Below are positions 18,471 to 26,411 of a stretch of DNA of 64,000 bases, piece after piece (position 1 is the first letter of the stretch; every line of letters starts with the position of its first letter). A model generated the notes under the pieces. That model made no database searches and was not told where the DNA came from. It saw nothing but the letters and a program-made list of their open reading frames with translations. The translations under genes were made by a program, and so were the position numbers. The DNA is from Chryseobacterium sp. LAM-KRS1 (GTDB lineage: Bacteria; Bacteroidota; Bacteroidia; Flavobacteriales; Weeksellaceae), in contig NZ_JAAOIZ010000002.1 of the NCBI RefSeq assembly GCF_013184525.1, forward strand, positions 1-64,000. Reading direction: 5' to 3'.

Positions 18471-19169
18471 CTATAGCTTCTTATTTTCAACCTTTGTTGT
18501 TTTATCAATTTTGAAAGCGCGGATAGGATCATTATAATATAAAAACTTTGCTGTATTCTGAATATGTCCTTTAAGAGAATCTTTTACATTAACTTCAGCA
18601 TAATTCCCGTTTTTAGAATCAATATTCAGGTTGGTGATTTTCCAATACGGAGCAATCAGGCTAGCCGTATCAGAAATCTTTATTACTGCATTTTTAGTTT
18701 CTCCTAAAAAATTGGCCCTACTCCTGTTCACCATCTCTATTTCCGCTCTTCTTGTGTTCACTGAACCCATAAATGTAGCGTTATTCTTTAAATTAAGCTT
18801 AAAATTATCTGTTTTTATTTCACTCGAAATATTCATTTCTACAGAATCTGAAATGGAAACTTTTTCAAGATTATATTTTGAATAAATGGTCACATTATAA
18901 AAATCAACTCCCTTTGTTCCTCTTTTTTCTTTAATTGAAAGAGTTTTGTCTTTCACATCTACATCTAAGTTATTGGCAACATTTGGATAAGTCTCTATTT
19001 CAACAAAATTTTTAGGACCTCTCGCATAAAATACCCTAAATTTCCCGTTAAGGTCCAGGTTGACAAATTCCGAAACATCCACATCTTTTCTCTCAATATT
19101 TCCTTTGGGGGAAACTTTTCCACAAGAAATTACGGCTACAAGCACAAATATGTACAATATATTTTTCAT
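18471..19169 (-). CDS. DUF2807 (GIN-domain) lipoprotein
   Basis: 232 residues with lipobox VISC (C16), predicting a lipoprotein. The mature part begins KVSPKGNIERKDVDVSEFVNLDLNGKFRVFYARG and continues in beta-helix-like repeats (VDVKDKTLSIKEKRGTKG, VTIYSKYNLEKVSISDSVEMNI), typical of DUF2807, the putative 'head GIN' autotransporter-adhesin-like domain. The function is unproven. It is the last gene of a leftward cluster and starts 7 bp after the DUF3667 gene, so the two are almost certainly cotranscribed. Confidence 0.85.
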   Translation of the reverse strand: MKNILYIFVLVAVISCGKVSPKGNIERKDVDVSEFVNLDLNGKFRVFYARGPKNFVEIETYPNVANNLDVDVKDKTLSIKEKRGTKGVDFYNVTIYSKYNLEKVSISDSVEMNISSEIKTDNFKLNLKNNATFMGSVNTRRAEIEMVNRSRANFLGETKNAVIKISDTASLIAPYWKITNLNIDSKNGNYAEVNVKDSLKGHIQNTAKFLYYNDPIRAFKIDKTTKVENKKL

Positions 19170-19175
19170 ATTTAC

Positions 19176-19904
19176 TTAAAATATTTTATATAAAACAGCA
19201 ATTATTGCAAGACTTTCTATTCCCATTACCACATAAAGAATTGATACTCTCACCATTAAACCTGGTTTTGAGTATGATTTTTTAAAAGCATTCCAATAAG
19301 TGATTGCAGGAAAGAGAATAAAAAGAACGAATAAAATTTTATCAGCAATATCAGTAATTTTTGATAAAGGCTTCCATAAACCCATAAAACTTACGATATC
19401 ATCTAGCAAAAATATAACTAAAATTCCTAAAAGACTTACTGTTCCAAGGATAAAATGCTCACCAAGATTCAATTTTACCTTTTTAAAAATAAAAAAAGCG
19501 TTAACTGCAAGCATTGGGATAATAACAAAGAGTATTGTTTTAGAGTATCTCGCAAAAAAAATCCTTACTTCAGAAGATTCTGGAATTGCTTCTTTCGTTG
19601 CAAATTTTTCGTAAAAATGTAAGGTCAGGACATTAAAGCTAAAAAGAATCAGCAACAACGAAATAAAGTTGTAATATCTGATTCTTTTTCCTGATATATA
19701 ATCCATTGCTGTTTTCCCGGGCCAAAACAAAATACTCTTTATTGTTTTGAAAAAACGGGTTTCTACATGCCAGATGGATCCTAAGATGTCATTTTTAATA
19801 AGTGAGATATGAGTTATTCTTGTTGTGTCGGTCTTCTGTCCGCAATGAGCACAAAACTCACCGGAGATTGTATAACCGCAGTTCAAACAACTCTTCTTAT
19901 TCAT
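19176..19904 (-). CDS. DUF3667 zinc-ribbon membrane protein
   Basis: 242 residues. The N-terminal zinc ribbon CLNCGYTISGEFCAHCGQ (two CxxC knuckles) is followed by ISLIKNDILGSIWHVETRFFKTIKSILFWPGKTAMDYISGKRIRYYNF, the DUF3667 signature. Five or so hydrophobic segments then cross the inner membrane (for example FISLLLILFSFNVLTLHF and TILFVIIPMLAVNAFFIF). No activity is known for the family. It lies between a small membrane protein and the DUF2807 lipoprotein. Confidence 0.9.
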   Translation of the reverse strand: MNKKSCLNCGYTISGEFCAHCGQKTDTTRITHISLIKNDILGSIWHVETRFFKTIKSILFWPGKTAMDYISGKRIRYYNFISLLLILFSFNVLTLHFYEKFATKEAIPESSEVRIFFARYSKTILFVIIPMLAVNAFFIFKKVKLNLGEHFILGTVSLLGILVIFLLDDIVSFMGLWKPLSKITDIADKILFVLFILFPAITYWNAFKKSYSKPGLMVRVSILYVVMGIESLAIIAVLYKIF

Positions 19905-19923
19905 GGAAAAATATCACATTATA

Positions 19924-20316
19924 TTAAGTATTTTCAAGTGATCCAGCATAAACAATTAAGCCAACAAAAGATACTGTTATGATAGCTGCAATGATCAAAG
20001 GCTTCCAAATCTCTTTTTTAGGATAATGTTCTTCATCCGGAAAATAGTTGGGAACGAAATAATATGAGAGCAAACCTCCTCCAGCGGCACCAAAGACATA
20101 AGCAAGTGAGCTTTTCGGTTCTTCCGGAATATTTACTATAACTATAGTTACTATTGTTATTAAAATGGAAAGACCCAATACAATATAAGCCTCTCTTTTC
20201 TTCTTAATATCAATTAAATTCTGATATAATAAAATACCCCCAAAAAGAGTTGACATCAAAACAGAAAAACCGAAAATGGCCTTTTTAGAATATATTTTTG
20301 GCAGATTATTTTCCAT
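19924..20316 (-). CDS. Small membrane protein of unknown function
   Basis: 130 residues with four predicted membrane segments: about 12-28 (FGFSVLMSTLFGGILLY), 41-60, 70-87 (glycine-rich AYVFGAAGGGLLSYYF) and 106-125. No recognised motif. Its start is only 2 bp from the stop of the GT2 gene, so it is translated from the same transcript and may assist that enzyme, but nothing in the sequence proves this. Confidence 0.75.
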   Translation of the reverse strand: MENNLPKIYSKKAIFGFSVLMSTLFGGILLYQNLIDIKKKREAYIVLGLSILITIVTIVIVNIPEEPKSSLAYVFGAAGGGLLSYYFVPNYFPDEEHYPKKEIWKPLIIAAIITVSFVGLIVYAGSLENT

Positions 20317-20317
20317 A

Positions 20318-21268
20318 CTATATCACTTCATCAATATTGTAGTTCTTATGTTCTCTATTAGTCCTGATGATCATTTCTCCTAAGAAGCCGGCAATAAAAA
20401 GCAATGTTCCCATAATCATCATGGTTAAAGCAATAAAGAACCATGGATTATTGGTAATCAGGTGGCCGTAAATTCCCCTGGAGACATCAATTAATTTCGA
20501 AACACCCAGCCAAAATGCCGAAAGGAATCCAAAAATAAACATAGTGGTTCCCACCGCTCCAAAAAAATGCATAGGTCTTCCTCCGAAACGGCTTACAAAC
20601 CAAAGTGTTACTAAATCCAGAAATCCCCGGATAAACCTTTCGGTACCAAATTTGGAAGTCCCGTAAGGCCGGGCCTGATGACGGACTTCTTTTTCCGTAA
20701 TCCTTTTGAATCCTGCATTCGCAGCCAGAACCGGAATGTATCGATGCATATCTCCATATACATCAATAGATTTAACGACCTGTTTTTTATATGCCTTCAA
20801 ACCACAATTGAAATCGTGCAGCTCCACTCCTGAAACTTTTCTAGCAGCAGCATTGAAAAGTTTAGACGGAACATTTTTGGTCATTACATTGTCAAACCGT
20901 TTCTTTTTCCACCCTGAAACAATGTCGTAATTATCTTCAACGACCATTTTATAAAGATCAGGAATCTCTTCAGGAAAATCCTGTAAATCAGCATCCATTG
21001 TAATGATCACATCTCCGTGTGCTCGTTCAAACGCTGCATGCAATGCCTGAGATTTCCCATAATTTCTGGAAAATTTAATTCCATGAATCTGTGGATGCTG
21101 TACCTTGAGATTTTCGATAATGCTCCAGGACAAATCCGTACTTCCATCATCTACAAACCAGATTTCATAGGATAAATTGTTCGTTGCACAAACCAGATCA
21201 ATCCTTGAAAACAGCTCTTCAAGAGAGTCTTCTTCATTAAGTAGCGGAATAATTATAGATAAGTTCAT
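20318..21268 (-). CDS. Family 2 glycosyltransferase, polyprenyl-phosphate sugar synthase type
   Basis: 316 residues. The GT-A catalytic domain shows SIIIPLLNEEDSLEELF at 4-20, WFVDDGSTDLSW at about 37-48, KFSRNYGKSQALHAAFERAHGDVIITMDADLQDFPEEIP (DxD-type metal site), and KKRFDN...FNCGLKAYK. Two C-terminal membrane segments (about 231-257 and 272-298) match the DPM1/ArnC/GtrB group that charges undecaprenyl phosphate with a sugar at the inner membrane. It sits in a five-gene leftward cluster beginning with the DUF4199 gene. Confidence 0.93.
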   Translation of the reverse strand: MNLSIIIPLLNEEDSLEELFSRIDLVCATNNLSYEIWFVDDGSTDLSWSIIENLKVQHPQIHGIKFSRNYGKSQALHAAFERAHGDVIITMDADLQDFPEEIPDLYKMVVEDNYDIVSGWKKKRFDNVMTKNVPSKLFNAAARKVSGVELHDFNCGLKAYKKQVVKSIDVYGDMHRYIPVLAANAGFKRITEKEVRHQARPYGTSKFGTERFIRGFLDLVTLWFVSRFGGRPMHFFGAVGTTMFIFGFLSAFWLGVSKLIDVSRGIYGHLITNNPWFFIALTMMIMGTLLFIAGFLGEMIIRTNREHKNYNIDEVI

Positions 21269-21285
21269 TTAATTTTTATAAAGAT

Positions 21286-21864
21286 TTATTGATGAATCGT
21301 TTTTGTTCTGAAAAACGCTCCGAAAAACAGGGACAAAACTACGTAAAATATAAGAATTGCTGCAAAATATCCTGAAAAATGACTTGCAGTAAGCATATCT
21401 TTTCCTTTTACAGCTTGTGGAGAAAAGCTTTGACTTCTCTCTTTGTATTTTTGATCTAATTCATCAATGTCTTTCTGATGTTTCAAAATCTTTCTTGCAG
21501 ACTGATATTCAGAATCTAATTCAGATTTTTGTCTTTCAACATACTGGTAATTTAACAGTTTTTTAGCATCTGTATCAACAAAATTCAGGAACAGGTAAAT
21601 GCTAAATATGGAAAGAATTCCACCAATAAACATAGGTACAAAAGATCTCTTGAATGCTTCTCTGAAACCCATTTTATGGGTATTCCAACGTGATTTAACA
21701 GACCAGAATGCTCCTCCTGCATAAATAACAGGCAATACGAAAGCATTGATTTTGAGGGATGTATCAAAATAATGAATTCCTGAGAAGAAGTAGTATGCTA
21801 CAAAAAAAACAATCATTGTAGCGATAAATAGTATAATTCCTATAGTGGATGGACTTTTCGTCAT
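21286..21864 (-). CDS. DUF4199 membrane protein
   Basis: 192 residues: four membrane helices (about 8-28, 38-55, 74-92 and 164-185) and a charged alpha-helical stretch (about 100-150, KSELDSEYQSARKILKHQKD). The layout and the MGFREAFKRSFVPMFIGG segment fit DUF4199, a Bacteroidota family often next to a GT2 enzyme as here. No biochemical role is known. It is probably the first gene of the cluster running left to 18471. Confidence 0.85.
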   Translation of the reverse strand: MTKSPSTIGIILFIATMIVFFVAYYFFSGIHYFDTSLKINAFVLPVIYAGGAFWSVKSRWNTHKMGFREAFKRSFVPMFIGGILSIFSIYLFLNFVDTDAKKLLNYQYVERQKSELDSEYQSARKILKHQKDIDELDQKYKERSQSFSPQAVKGKDMLTASHFSGYFAAILIFYVVLSLFFGAFFRTKTIHQ

Positions 21865-21985
21865 ATTCTTATTTTTAGAAAAATTTTAGAAAAATTATTA
21901 CCCTAAATTTCAGCAATTTAGCACCAGTAAAGCTTTTTTTCGTTCATTTTTCTGTAATATTATTTTCAAATTTATAATTAATTCC

Positions 21986-21993
21986 TATCTTTG
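21986..21993 (+). promoter_or_regulatory. -7 promoter element (TATCTTTG) of the SRP RNA
   Basis: An exact TAnnTTTG match lies immediately before the first base pair of the SRP RNA helix, placing the transcription start near 21998. Confidence 0.75.
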
Positions 21994-21997
21994 CACC

Positions 21998-22097
21998 GGC
22001 AAGTCCTACACAACCAGCTCCTGAGAATCCTCCAGGGTGGGAACACAGCAAAGGTAATCGGTCGTAGCGGTGTGATGTAGGTAGCTTGCCATTTTTT
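21998..22097 (+). ncRNA. ffs: Signal recognition particle RNA (small bacterial 4.5S type)
   Basis: An RNA of about 95-100 nt on the rightward strand in the gap between two leftward genes. The closing helix pairs GGCAAG (21998-22003) with CTTGCC (22085-22090), and CCTACA (22005-22010) pairs with TGTAGG (22076-22081). The apical domain has the hallmark CAGG-GUG-GGAA-CAC-AGCA: the symmetric loop bound by Ffh and a GGAA tetraloop on a GUG/CAC stem, at about 22033-22049. A -7 box precedes it and an ATTTTTTAT tract follows. It scaffolds Ffh for cotranslational targeting. The short leftward ORF across it is spurious. Confidence 0.92.
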
Positions 22098-22109
22098 ATT
22101 TCCCTTAGT

Positions 22110-22796
22110 TTAAAATTCAAACTCCTCTCCCAATTTCGGTAAAACAAGCTCTACATTTTTATCACTAAAATGTTTTAAGGCACTTTCATGATTTATTTCA
22201 ATAGCCGGGAAAGTATCAAAATGACATCCTATTACTTTTGGTGTTTTTAGCAATTCAGATGCTGCAAAGGCCGCTTTTCTTGGGCACATTGTATAATGGC
22301 TTCCAATTGGTAAAATGGACAAATCAATGTTTCCGTAAAGCCTTGGAAATAATTCCATATCTGCCATTACCCCTGTATCCCCTGCCAGATAAATATTCTT
22401 ACCTTCAGGTAATCTGAAAATATATCCCACAGGAACACCTCCATAGCTTCCATCAGGGAAAGAACTAGTATGGTGAGCCGGAACCATGGAAATTTTAAGA
22501 TCGTCGATTTTTGCCGATCCTCCTAAGTTCACATCATCTTTGTTTTTTGCAGTCTTGAAGTATCCACACACTTCAGGCACCCCGATAACGGTAGCTTCTG
22601 GATGATATTCCAAAACTTCCGCCACATCTGCTATATGATCACCATGAGCGTGGGTCAGCAGGATATAATCGATTTTCTGAGCAGAAATATCAAATCCGGA
22701 CTCTGCTTTTTTATAATTATAAAAAGGATCACTTAAAATAGTCTTATCCTTGTATGTGAACAAAAAACAATTTTGTCCTAAGAATTGTATTTTCAT
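22110..22796 (-). CDS. Metallo-beta-lactamase-fold hydrolase (UPF0173 type)
   Basis: 228 residues. MKIQFLGQNCFLFTYKDKTILSDPF opens the fold, THAHGDHIADV at about 49-59 gives the HxHxDH zinc motif, and further ligands lie in VPAHHTSSF, LAGDTGVMADM and GCHFDTFPAI. This matches the UPF0173/YtkL-like metal-dependent hydrolases. The substrate is unknown. It is leftward, downstream of the SRPBCC and menA genes, and ends 13 bp beyond the convergent SRP RNA. Confidence 0.92.
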   Translation of the reverse strand: MKIQFLGQNCFLFTYKDKTILSDPFYNYKKAESGFDISAQKIDYILLTHAHGDHIADVAEVLEYHPEATVIGVPEVCGYFKTAKNKDDVNLGGSAKIDDLKISMVPAHHTSSFPDGSYGGVPVGYIFRLPEGKNIYLAGDTGVMADMELFPRLYGNIDLSILPIGSHYTMCPRKAAFAASELLKTPKVIGCHFDTFPAIEINHESALKHFSDKNVELVLPKLGEEFEF

Positions 22797-22893
22797 TTTG
22801 ATTTTATTTTAATTATGTTAAATATAATTGTCAAGTATTTCTAAATAATGTTTCAAAGATTTGTTGATATTGAATAAACAAAGAATACATTAT

Positions 22894-23343
22894 TTATTTT
22901 TGGGGAAATTTATCTTCAATCAGCCTGAGGTTAATGCCATGTTCCAGATATGCTTTACAACCGTCTAAAACTGTCGTAAAACCACCCGTATTATCATTAA
23001 TTGTCTTTAAAAGATCTTCACCTGTCTGGGTAAATCCATAGCTTTTAATCACAACCAAAGTCCCTTTCTCCATTTCTTTGAATTCATAATCCACATTAGA
23101 TGAGGGATCACCCCATTCTGTTTTGATAAGATGATTGGGAATGATTTTATGAACAGTGACATTATTTTTCACTCCATACATTTCCCATTCCCAGGTAATT
23201 GTTTTGCCTTCTTCAAGTCTTCCGCTCGATTTCGTAAACCAAAATTGAGTGGTTAGTTCAGGATTGATAAATGCTTCAAACACCTCATGAACAGGTTTTC
23301 TGATGAGCATTTGAGCTTCAACGAATGCAGGAGAATTACTCAT
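22894..23343 (-). CDS. SRPBCC/AHSA1-family protein
   Basis: 149 residues with the START-like pattern: MLIRKPVHEVFEAFINPELTTQFWFTKSSGRLEEGKTITWEWEMYG, then KTEWGDPSSNVDYEFKEMEKGTLVVIKSYGF, and a C-terminal helix GGFTTVLDGCKAYLEHG. AHSA1-like proteins bind hydrophobic ligands or act as Hsp90-type cofactors; no specific ligand can be assigned. It is 14 bp downstream of menA on the same strand, so it is likely cotranscribed. Confidence 0.9.
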   Translation of the reverse strand: MSNSPAFVEAQMLIRKPVHEVFEAFINPELTTQFWFTKSSGRLEEGKTITWEWEMYGVKNNVTVHKIIPNHLIKTEWGDPSSNVDYEFKEMEKGTLVVIKSYGFTQTGEDLLKTINDNTGGFTTVLDGCKAYLEHGINLRLIEDKFPQK

Positions 23344-23357
23344 ACTGATTAATTTGT

Positions 23358-24287
23358 TTAGTTAAAAAAATTAAGTCCGATTGCTGTCAGTACAGCCATA
23401 GTAAACGTCAGGATACCCACTTGTTTCAAATACTGATCAAGTTCTTTAGGCTCCTTTACAGACATTATTTTCCTTCTCAGTTTAGCAAACGGGATTAACA
23501 GGATCATTACAATGAATACATAGTAATTTTGCGACTGTATGAAACCGTTTATCCCTAAAAAGATAAGGATTAAAATCAGAGGAAGCTGCAAAAGGATCAT
23601 CTCATAAATCATTGCATTCCTGAAACCTAATCTTAAAGCAAAGCTGTTCTTCCCAGATAATCGATCCGTTTCAATATCCCTCATATTATTAAGATTTAAA
23701 ACAGCCATACTCATCATTCCGACTGCCGTTCCCGGCAATAAGATATCCCAGCTGAATGTTTTTGTGAACAGAAAATAACTTCCGCAAACAGAAACCAAAC
23801 CAAAAAAGATAAATACAAAAACGTCTCCCAATCCCATATACCCGTAAGGTTTCTTACCTACAGTATAGCCGATTGCCGCTAAAATACTTGCAACTCCCAG
23901 ACCTATAAAAATGTAAAACTCATTCATATAATCGGGAATGAATGCAACGTACAGCAAAACAACAGTTGCTATAAAGGACAAGGCTGAAAATAAGATCACT
24001 GCATTCTTCATTTGCTTTGCTGTAATCTTTCCTGAAGCTACTGCTCGACTTTCGGCCTCACTGATTCTTTTTGCATCTGTCCCTTTTACGCCGTCACCAT
24101 AATCATTGGCATAGTTTGATAAAATCTGATAAAAAAGGGTTACCAGCAGGGCTAAAGCAAAAATCCTCCAATCCCAGGTCCCTCCTTCACCGTATAATTT
24201 CCATTTTGCAATGAAACTACCCATAATAATCCCGCTCAAAGAAAGCGGTAAAGTTCTTAGCCTTGCGGCTTTTATCCAGTCTTTCAT
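23358..24287 (-). CDS. menA: 1,4-dihydroxy-2-naphthoate polyprenyltransferase
   Basis: 309 residues from the preferred ATG at 24285-24287 (MKDWIKAARLRTLPLSLSGIIMG). The frame is open 45 bp further up, but those residues translate spacer repeat DNA. UbiA-family motifs are NYANDYGDGVKGTD (first Asp-rich motif) at about 76-89 and NNMRDIETDRLSGKNS (second) at about 198-213, within eight or nine membrane helices. It prenylates DHNA to demethylmenaquinone at the inner membrane. It follows menB on the same strand, confirming the pathway. Confidence 0.95.
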   Translation of the reverse strand: MKDWIKAARLRTLPLSLSGIIMGSFIAKWKLYGEGGTWDWRIFALALLVTLFYQILSNYANDYGDGVKGTDAKRISEAESRAVASGKITAKQMKNAVILFSALSFIATVVLLYVAFIPDYMNEFYIFIGLGVASILAAIGYTVGKKPYGYMGLGDVFVFIFFGLVSVCGSYFLFTKTFSWDILLPGTAVGMMSMAVLNLNNMRDIETDRLSGKNSFALRLGFRNAMIYEMILLQLPLILILIFLGINGFIQSQNYYVFIVMILLIPFAKLRRKIMSVKEPKELDQYLKQVGILTFTMAVLTAIGLNFFN

Positions 24288-24309
24288 AGTTATAATTGAT
24301 AAGCGATAA

Positions 24310-24339
24310 TTGATAAATGATACCGTGATCATTTATCAA
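24310..24339. repeat. 12-bp perfect inverted repeat in the menB-menA spacer
   Basis: TTGATAAATGAT (24310-24321) pairs with ATCATTTATCAA (24328-24339) across a 6-base loop. It is flanked by further GATAA-rich words (24297-24312 and 24340-24350). There is no T tract, so it is not a standard terminator. Confidence 0.85.
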
Positions 24340-24354
24340 CTATCATTTATATTT

Positions 24355-25191
24355 TTATGATATCCATTGATTTTCCCCGAAGTCAGGTTTTCTTTTTTCC
24401 AGGAATGCATTTCTGCCTTCCTGAGCTTCTTCAGTCATATAAGCCAAACGGGTAGCTTCTCCTGCAAAAACCTGTTGTCCTACCATTCCATCGTCAGTTA
24501 AGTTCATTGCGAATTTCAGCATTCTGATGGAAGTCGGAGATTTGGCTAAAATTTCCTGTGCCCATTCATACGCTGTATCTTCTAATTCTTCATGTGGAAT
24601 AACGGCATTCACCATTCCCATCTCCAAAGCTTCCTGGGCAGAATAGTTTCTTCCTAAAAAGAAAATTTCACGGGCCTTTTTCTGGCCTACCATTTTTGCA
24701 AGATATGCAGAACCATAACCACCATCGAAGCTTGTAACGTCAGCATCCGTTTGTTTGAAAATAGCATGTTCCTTACTTGCTAGCGTAAGATCACAAACCA
24801 CATGAAGCGAATGTCCTCCACCTACTGCCCAACCCGGAACAACGGCAATTACTACTTTAGGCATAAAACGGATTAAACGCTGAACTTCTAAGATATTCAA
24901 GCGATGTCTTCCATCTTCACCTACATACCCTTGATGCCCTCTTGCTTTTTGGTCTCCTCCACTACAGAAAGCCCATCCTCCGTCTTTAGGACTTGGTCCT
25001 TCTCCTGAAAGTAAAACAACACCTATTGAAGAGTCTTCATAAGCGTCATAAAAAGCATCATATAATTCTGAAGTTGTCTTAGGTCTGAAAGCATTACGAA
25101 CCTCCGGTCTGTTGAAAGCAATTCGAGCTACACCATTGCATTTTTTATAAGTAATATCTTCGTATTCTTTAGCGGTTTTCCACTCAATCAT
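24355..25191 (-). CDS. menB: 1,4-dihydroxy-2-naphthoyl-CoA synthase
   Basis: 278 residues from the ATG at 25189-25191 (MIEWKTAKEYEDITYKKCNG). The longer frame to 25227 is rejected because a -7 promoter box lies inside it. Crotonase-fold landmarks are IAFNRPEVRNAFRP, the oxyanion-hole segment GWAFCSGGDQKARG, the GWAVGGGHSLHVVCDLTLAS block, and the catalytic Asp region TDADVTSFDGGYGSAYLAK. It closes the naphthoate ring in menaquinone synthesis. It is followed by menA. Confidence 0.97.
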   Translation of the reverse strand: MIEWKTAKEYEDITYKKCNGVARIAFNRPEVRNAFRPKTTSELYDAFYDAYEDSSIGVVLLSGEGPSPKDGGWAFCSGGDQKARGHQGYVGEDGRHRLNILEVQRLIRFMPKVVIAVVPGWAVGGGHSLHVVCDLTLASKEHAIFKQTDADVTSFDGGYGSAYLAKMVGQKKAREIFFLGRNYSAQEALEMGMVNAVIPHEELEDTAYEWAQEILAKSPTSIRMLKFAMNLTDDGMVGQQVFAGEATRLAYMTEEAQEGRNAFLEKRKPDFGENQWIS

Positions 25192-25208
25192 CTTGTAAAA
25201 ATTTTTCT

Positions 25209-25216
25209 CAAAGATA
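25209..25216 (-). promoter_or_regulatory. -7 promoter element (TATCTTTG) for menB
   Basis: The complement of CAAAGATA, an exact match, lies 18 bp upstream of the ATG at 25191. It fixes the shorter menB start. Confidence 0.6.
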
Positions 25217-25309
25217 CGGAATTGCAAAGAATTTTAACGTTCCAAAAACAAGGATTATCATGTAAAAAAACATAGAAACTGAGGAAGCTCATTTTCGGAT
25301 TAAAAAACA

Positions 25310-25337
25310 AAAACCGAAACAATTTTGTTTCGGTTTT
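25310..25337 (-). terminator. Terminator of the TPR-protein gene
   Basis: Arms AAAACCGAAAC (25310-25320) and GTTTCGGTTTT (25327-25337) form an 11-bp stem with a 6-base loop, 25 bp after the stop at 25362. Confidence 0.85.
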
Positions 25338-25361
25338 CTATATCAATCCTTTTAAAGAATA

Positions 25362-26387
25362 TTATTTAGCTTTTCCCTGAAGTTCAGCTTCTTTAGCTTT
25401 CATTTCAGCCATCTTAGCCTGATTCTTAGTAATGCTGTAAATCTCCTTCAGCATAGTAACCGCATTTACATCATTAGGAAGAGCCTTATACCAGCTTTCA
25501 GCATAAGGTAAAGCTTTGTTAAATCTTTCTTTTCTGGCTTCGATAAGCTTCGTTGCATCATCCGGCTTAGTTTTTCTAAGCGTGTTGATTTCATTTACTG
25601 CTTTATCATCTTCTCCGATTATTGTATACACTAAGTTTTGATAAGCATTGGCAAAATCAGGCTTCAACTCAATTGCTTTTTTAAAAGAAGCTTCAGCATC
25701 TGCACCAGTAGCAGGATTTTTAGATTGCATAACTCCTAAATTATACCAGTTGGTAGCATCATTAGGATTTTTCGCTAACTGCTCTTTTAAAGTAGCCACA
25801 AATTTATCTGTATTTCCTGACTGATAATAAGCTGTACTTTGGAAGTCTTTCAGCTTAGCATTATTAGGAAATTTAGCTAATCCTTTTTCAATGATAGCTA
25901 CAGCCTCATCATTCTTCTTGGCATTTAAAAGCAATGTAGATAAAGTCTCATATAAATCAGGCTCTACACTTGGAGTTTGCTCTGTTTTGAAGTCTGAATA
26001 ATCTGAAGATTTTTTCAGCATCTCCCAAGTTCCTTTATCATAAGTAGCAACCTGACCTGTTTTTTTATCTTTTGCCGTATAGTTGGTCTGAACTCCTGTA
26101 TATCCTGAATTGATCAATTCAGTATAGATCTTAATGGCTTCATCAACGTTGTTAGCCAAAGCATAGTTAAGTCCTGCATAATACATATACACTTTATCAT
26201 CTTGGCCATTCGTTTTTAACAGGTTATAAACCTCTAAAAACTTAGGAGCCGCAACAGCATAGTTTTTCGCATTATATGCATCCATAGCTGCTTTGTTAGC
26301 ATCTTGTAGCTGAGCATTTACATCCTTCTTCTGTCCGAAAACAAAAGCTGAAGAAATAATCGCTATACTTAAAATTAGCTTTTTCAT
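25362..26387 (-). CDS. Exported tetratricopeptide-repeat protein
   Basis: 341 residues with a signal peptide (MKKLILSIAIISSAFVFGQ). The mature chain is TPR-like throughout: AMDAYNAKNYAVAAPKFLEVYNLLK near 34, YYAGLNYALANNVDEAIKIYTELINSGY near 65, then ETLSTLLLNAKKNDEAVAIIEKGLAKFPNN, YYQSGNTDKFVATLKEQLAKNPNDATNWYNLG and AEASFKKAIELKPDFANAYQNL. TPR arrays mediate protein contacts; the partner in the periplasm is unknown. It starts 24 bp after gyrA on the same strand and may be partly cotranscribed with it. Confidence 0.9.
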   Translation of the reverse strand: MKKLILSIAIISSAFVFGQKKDVNAQLQDANKAAMDAYNAKNYAVAAPKFLEVYNLLKTNGQDDKVYMYYAGLNYALANNVDEAIKIYTELINSGYTGVQTNYTAKDKKTGQVATYDKGTWEMLKKSSDYSDFKTEQTPSVEPDLYETLSTLLLNAKKNDEAVAIIEKGLAKFPNNAKLKDFQSTAYYQSGNTDKFVATLKEQLAKNPNDATNWYNLGVMQSKNPATGADAEASFKKAIELKPDFANAYQNLVYTIIGEDDKAVNEINTLRKTKPDDATKLIEARKERFNKALPYAESWYKALPNDVNAVTMLKEIYSITKNQAKMAEMKAKEAELQGKAK

Positions 26388-26411
26388 AATCAGAATTTAT
26401 TTTATTTACAT

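Noticed and set aside
21944-22147. A leftward 67-codon ORF in the 21.9-22.1 kb gap
   Set aside because: It overlaps the SRP RNA, whose helix and GGAA hairpin explain the sequence.
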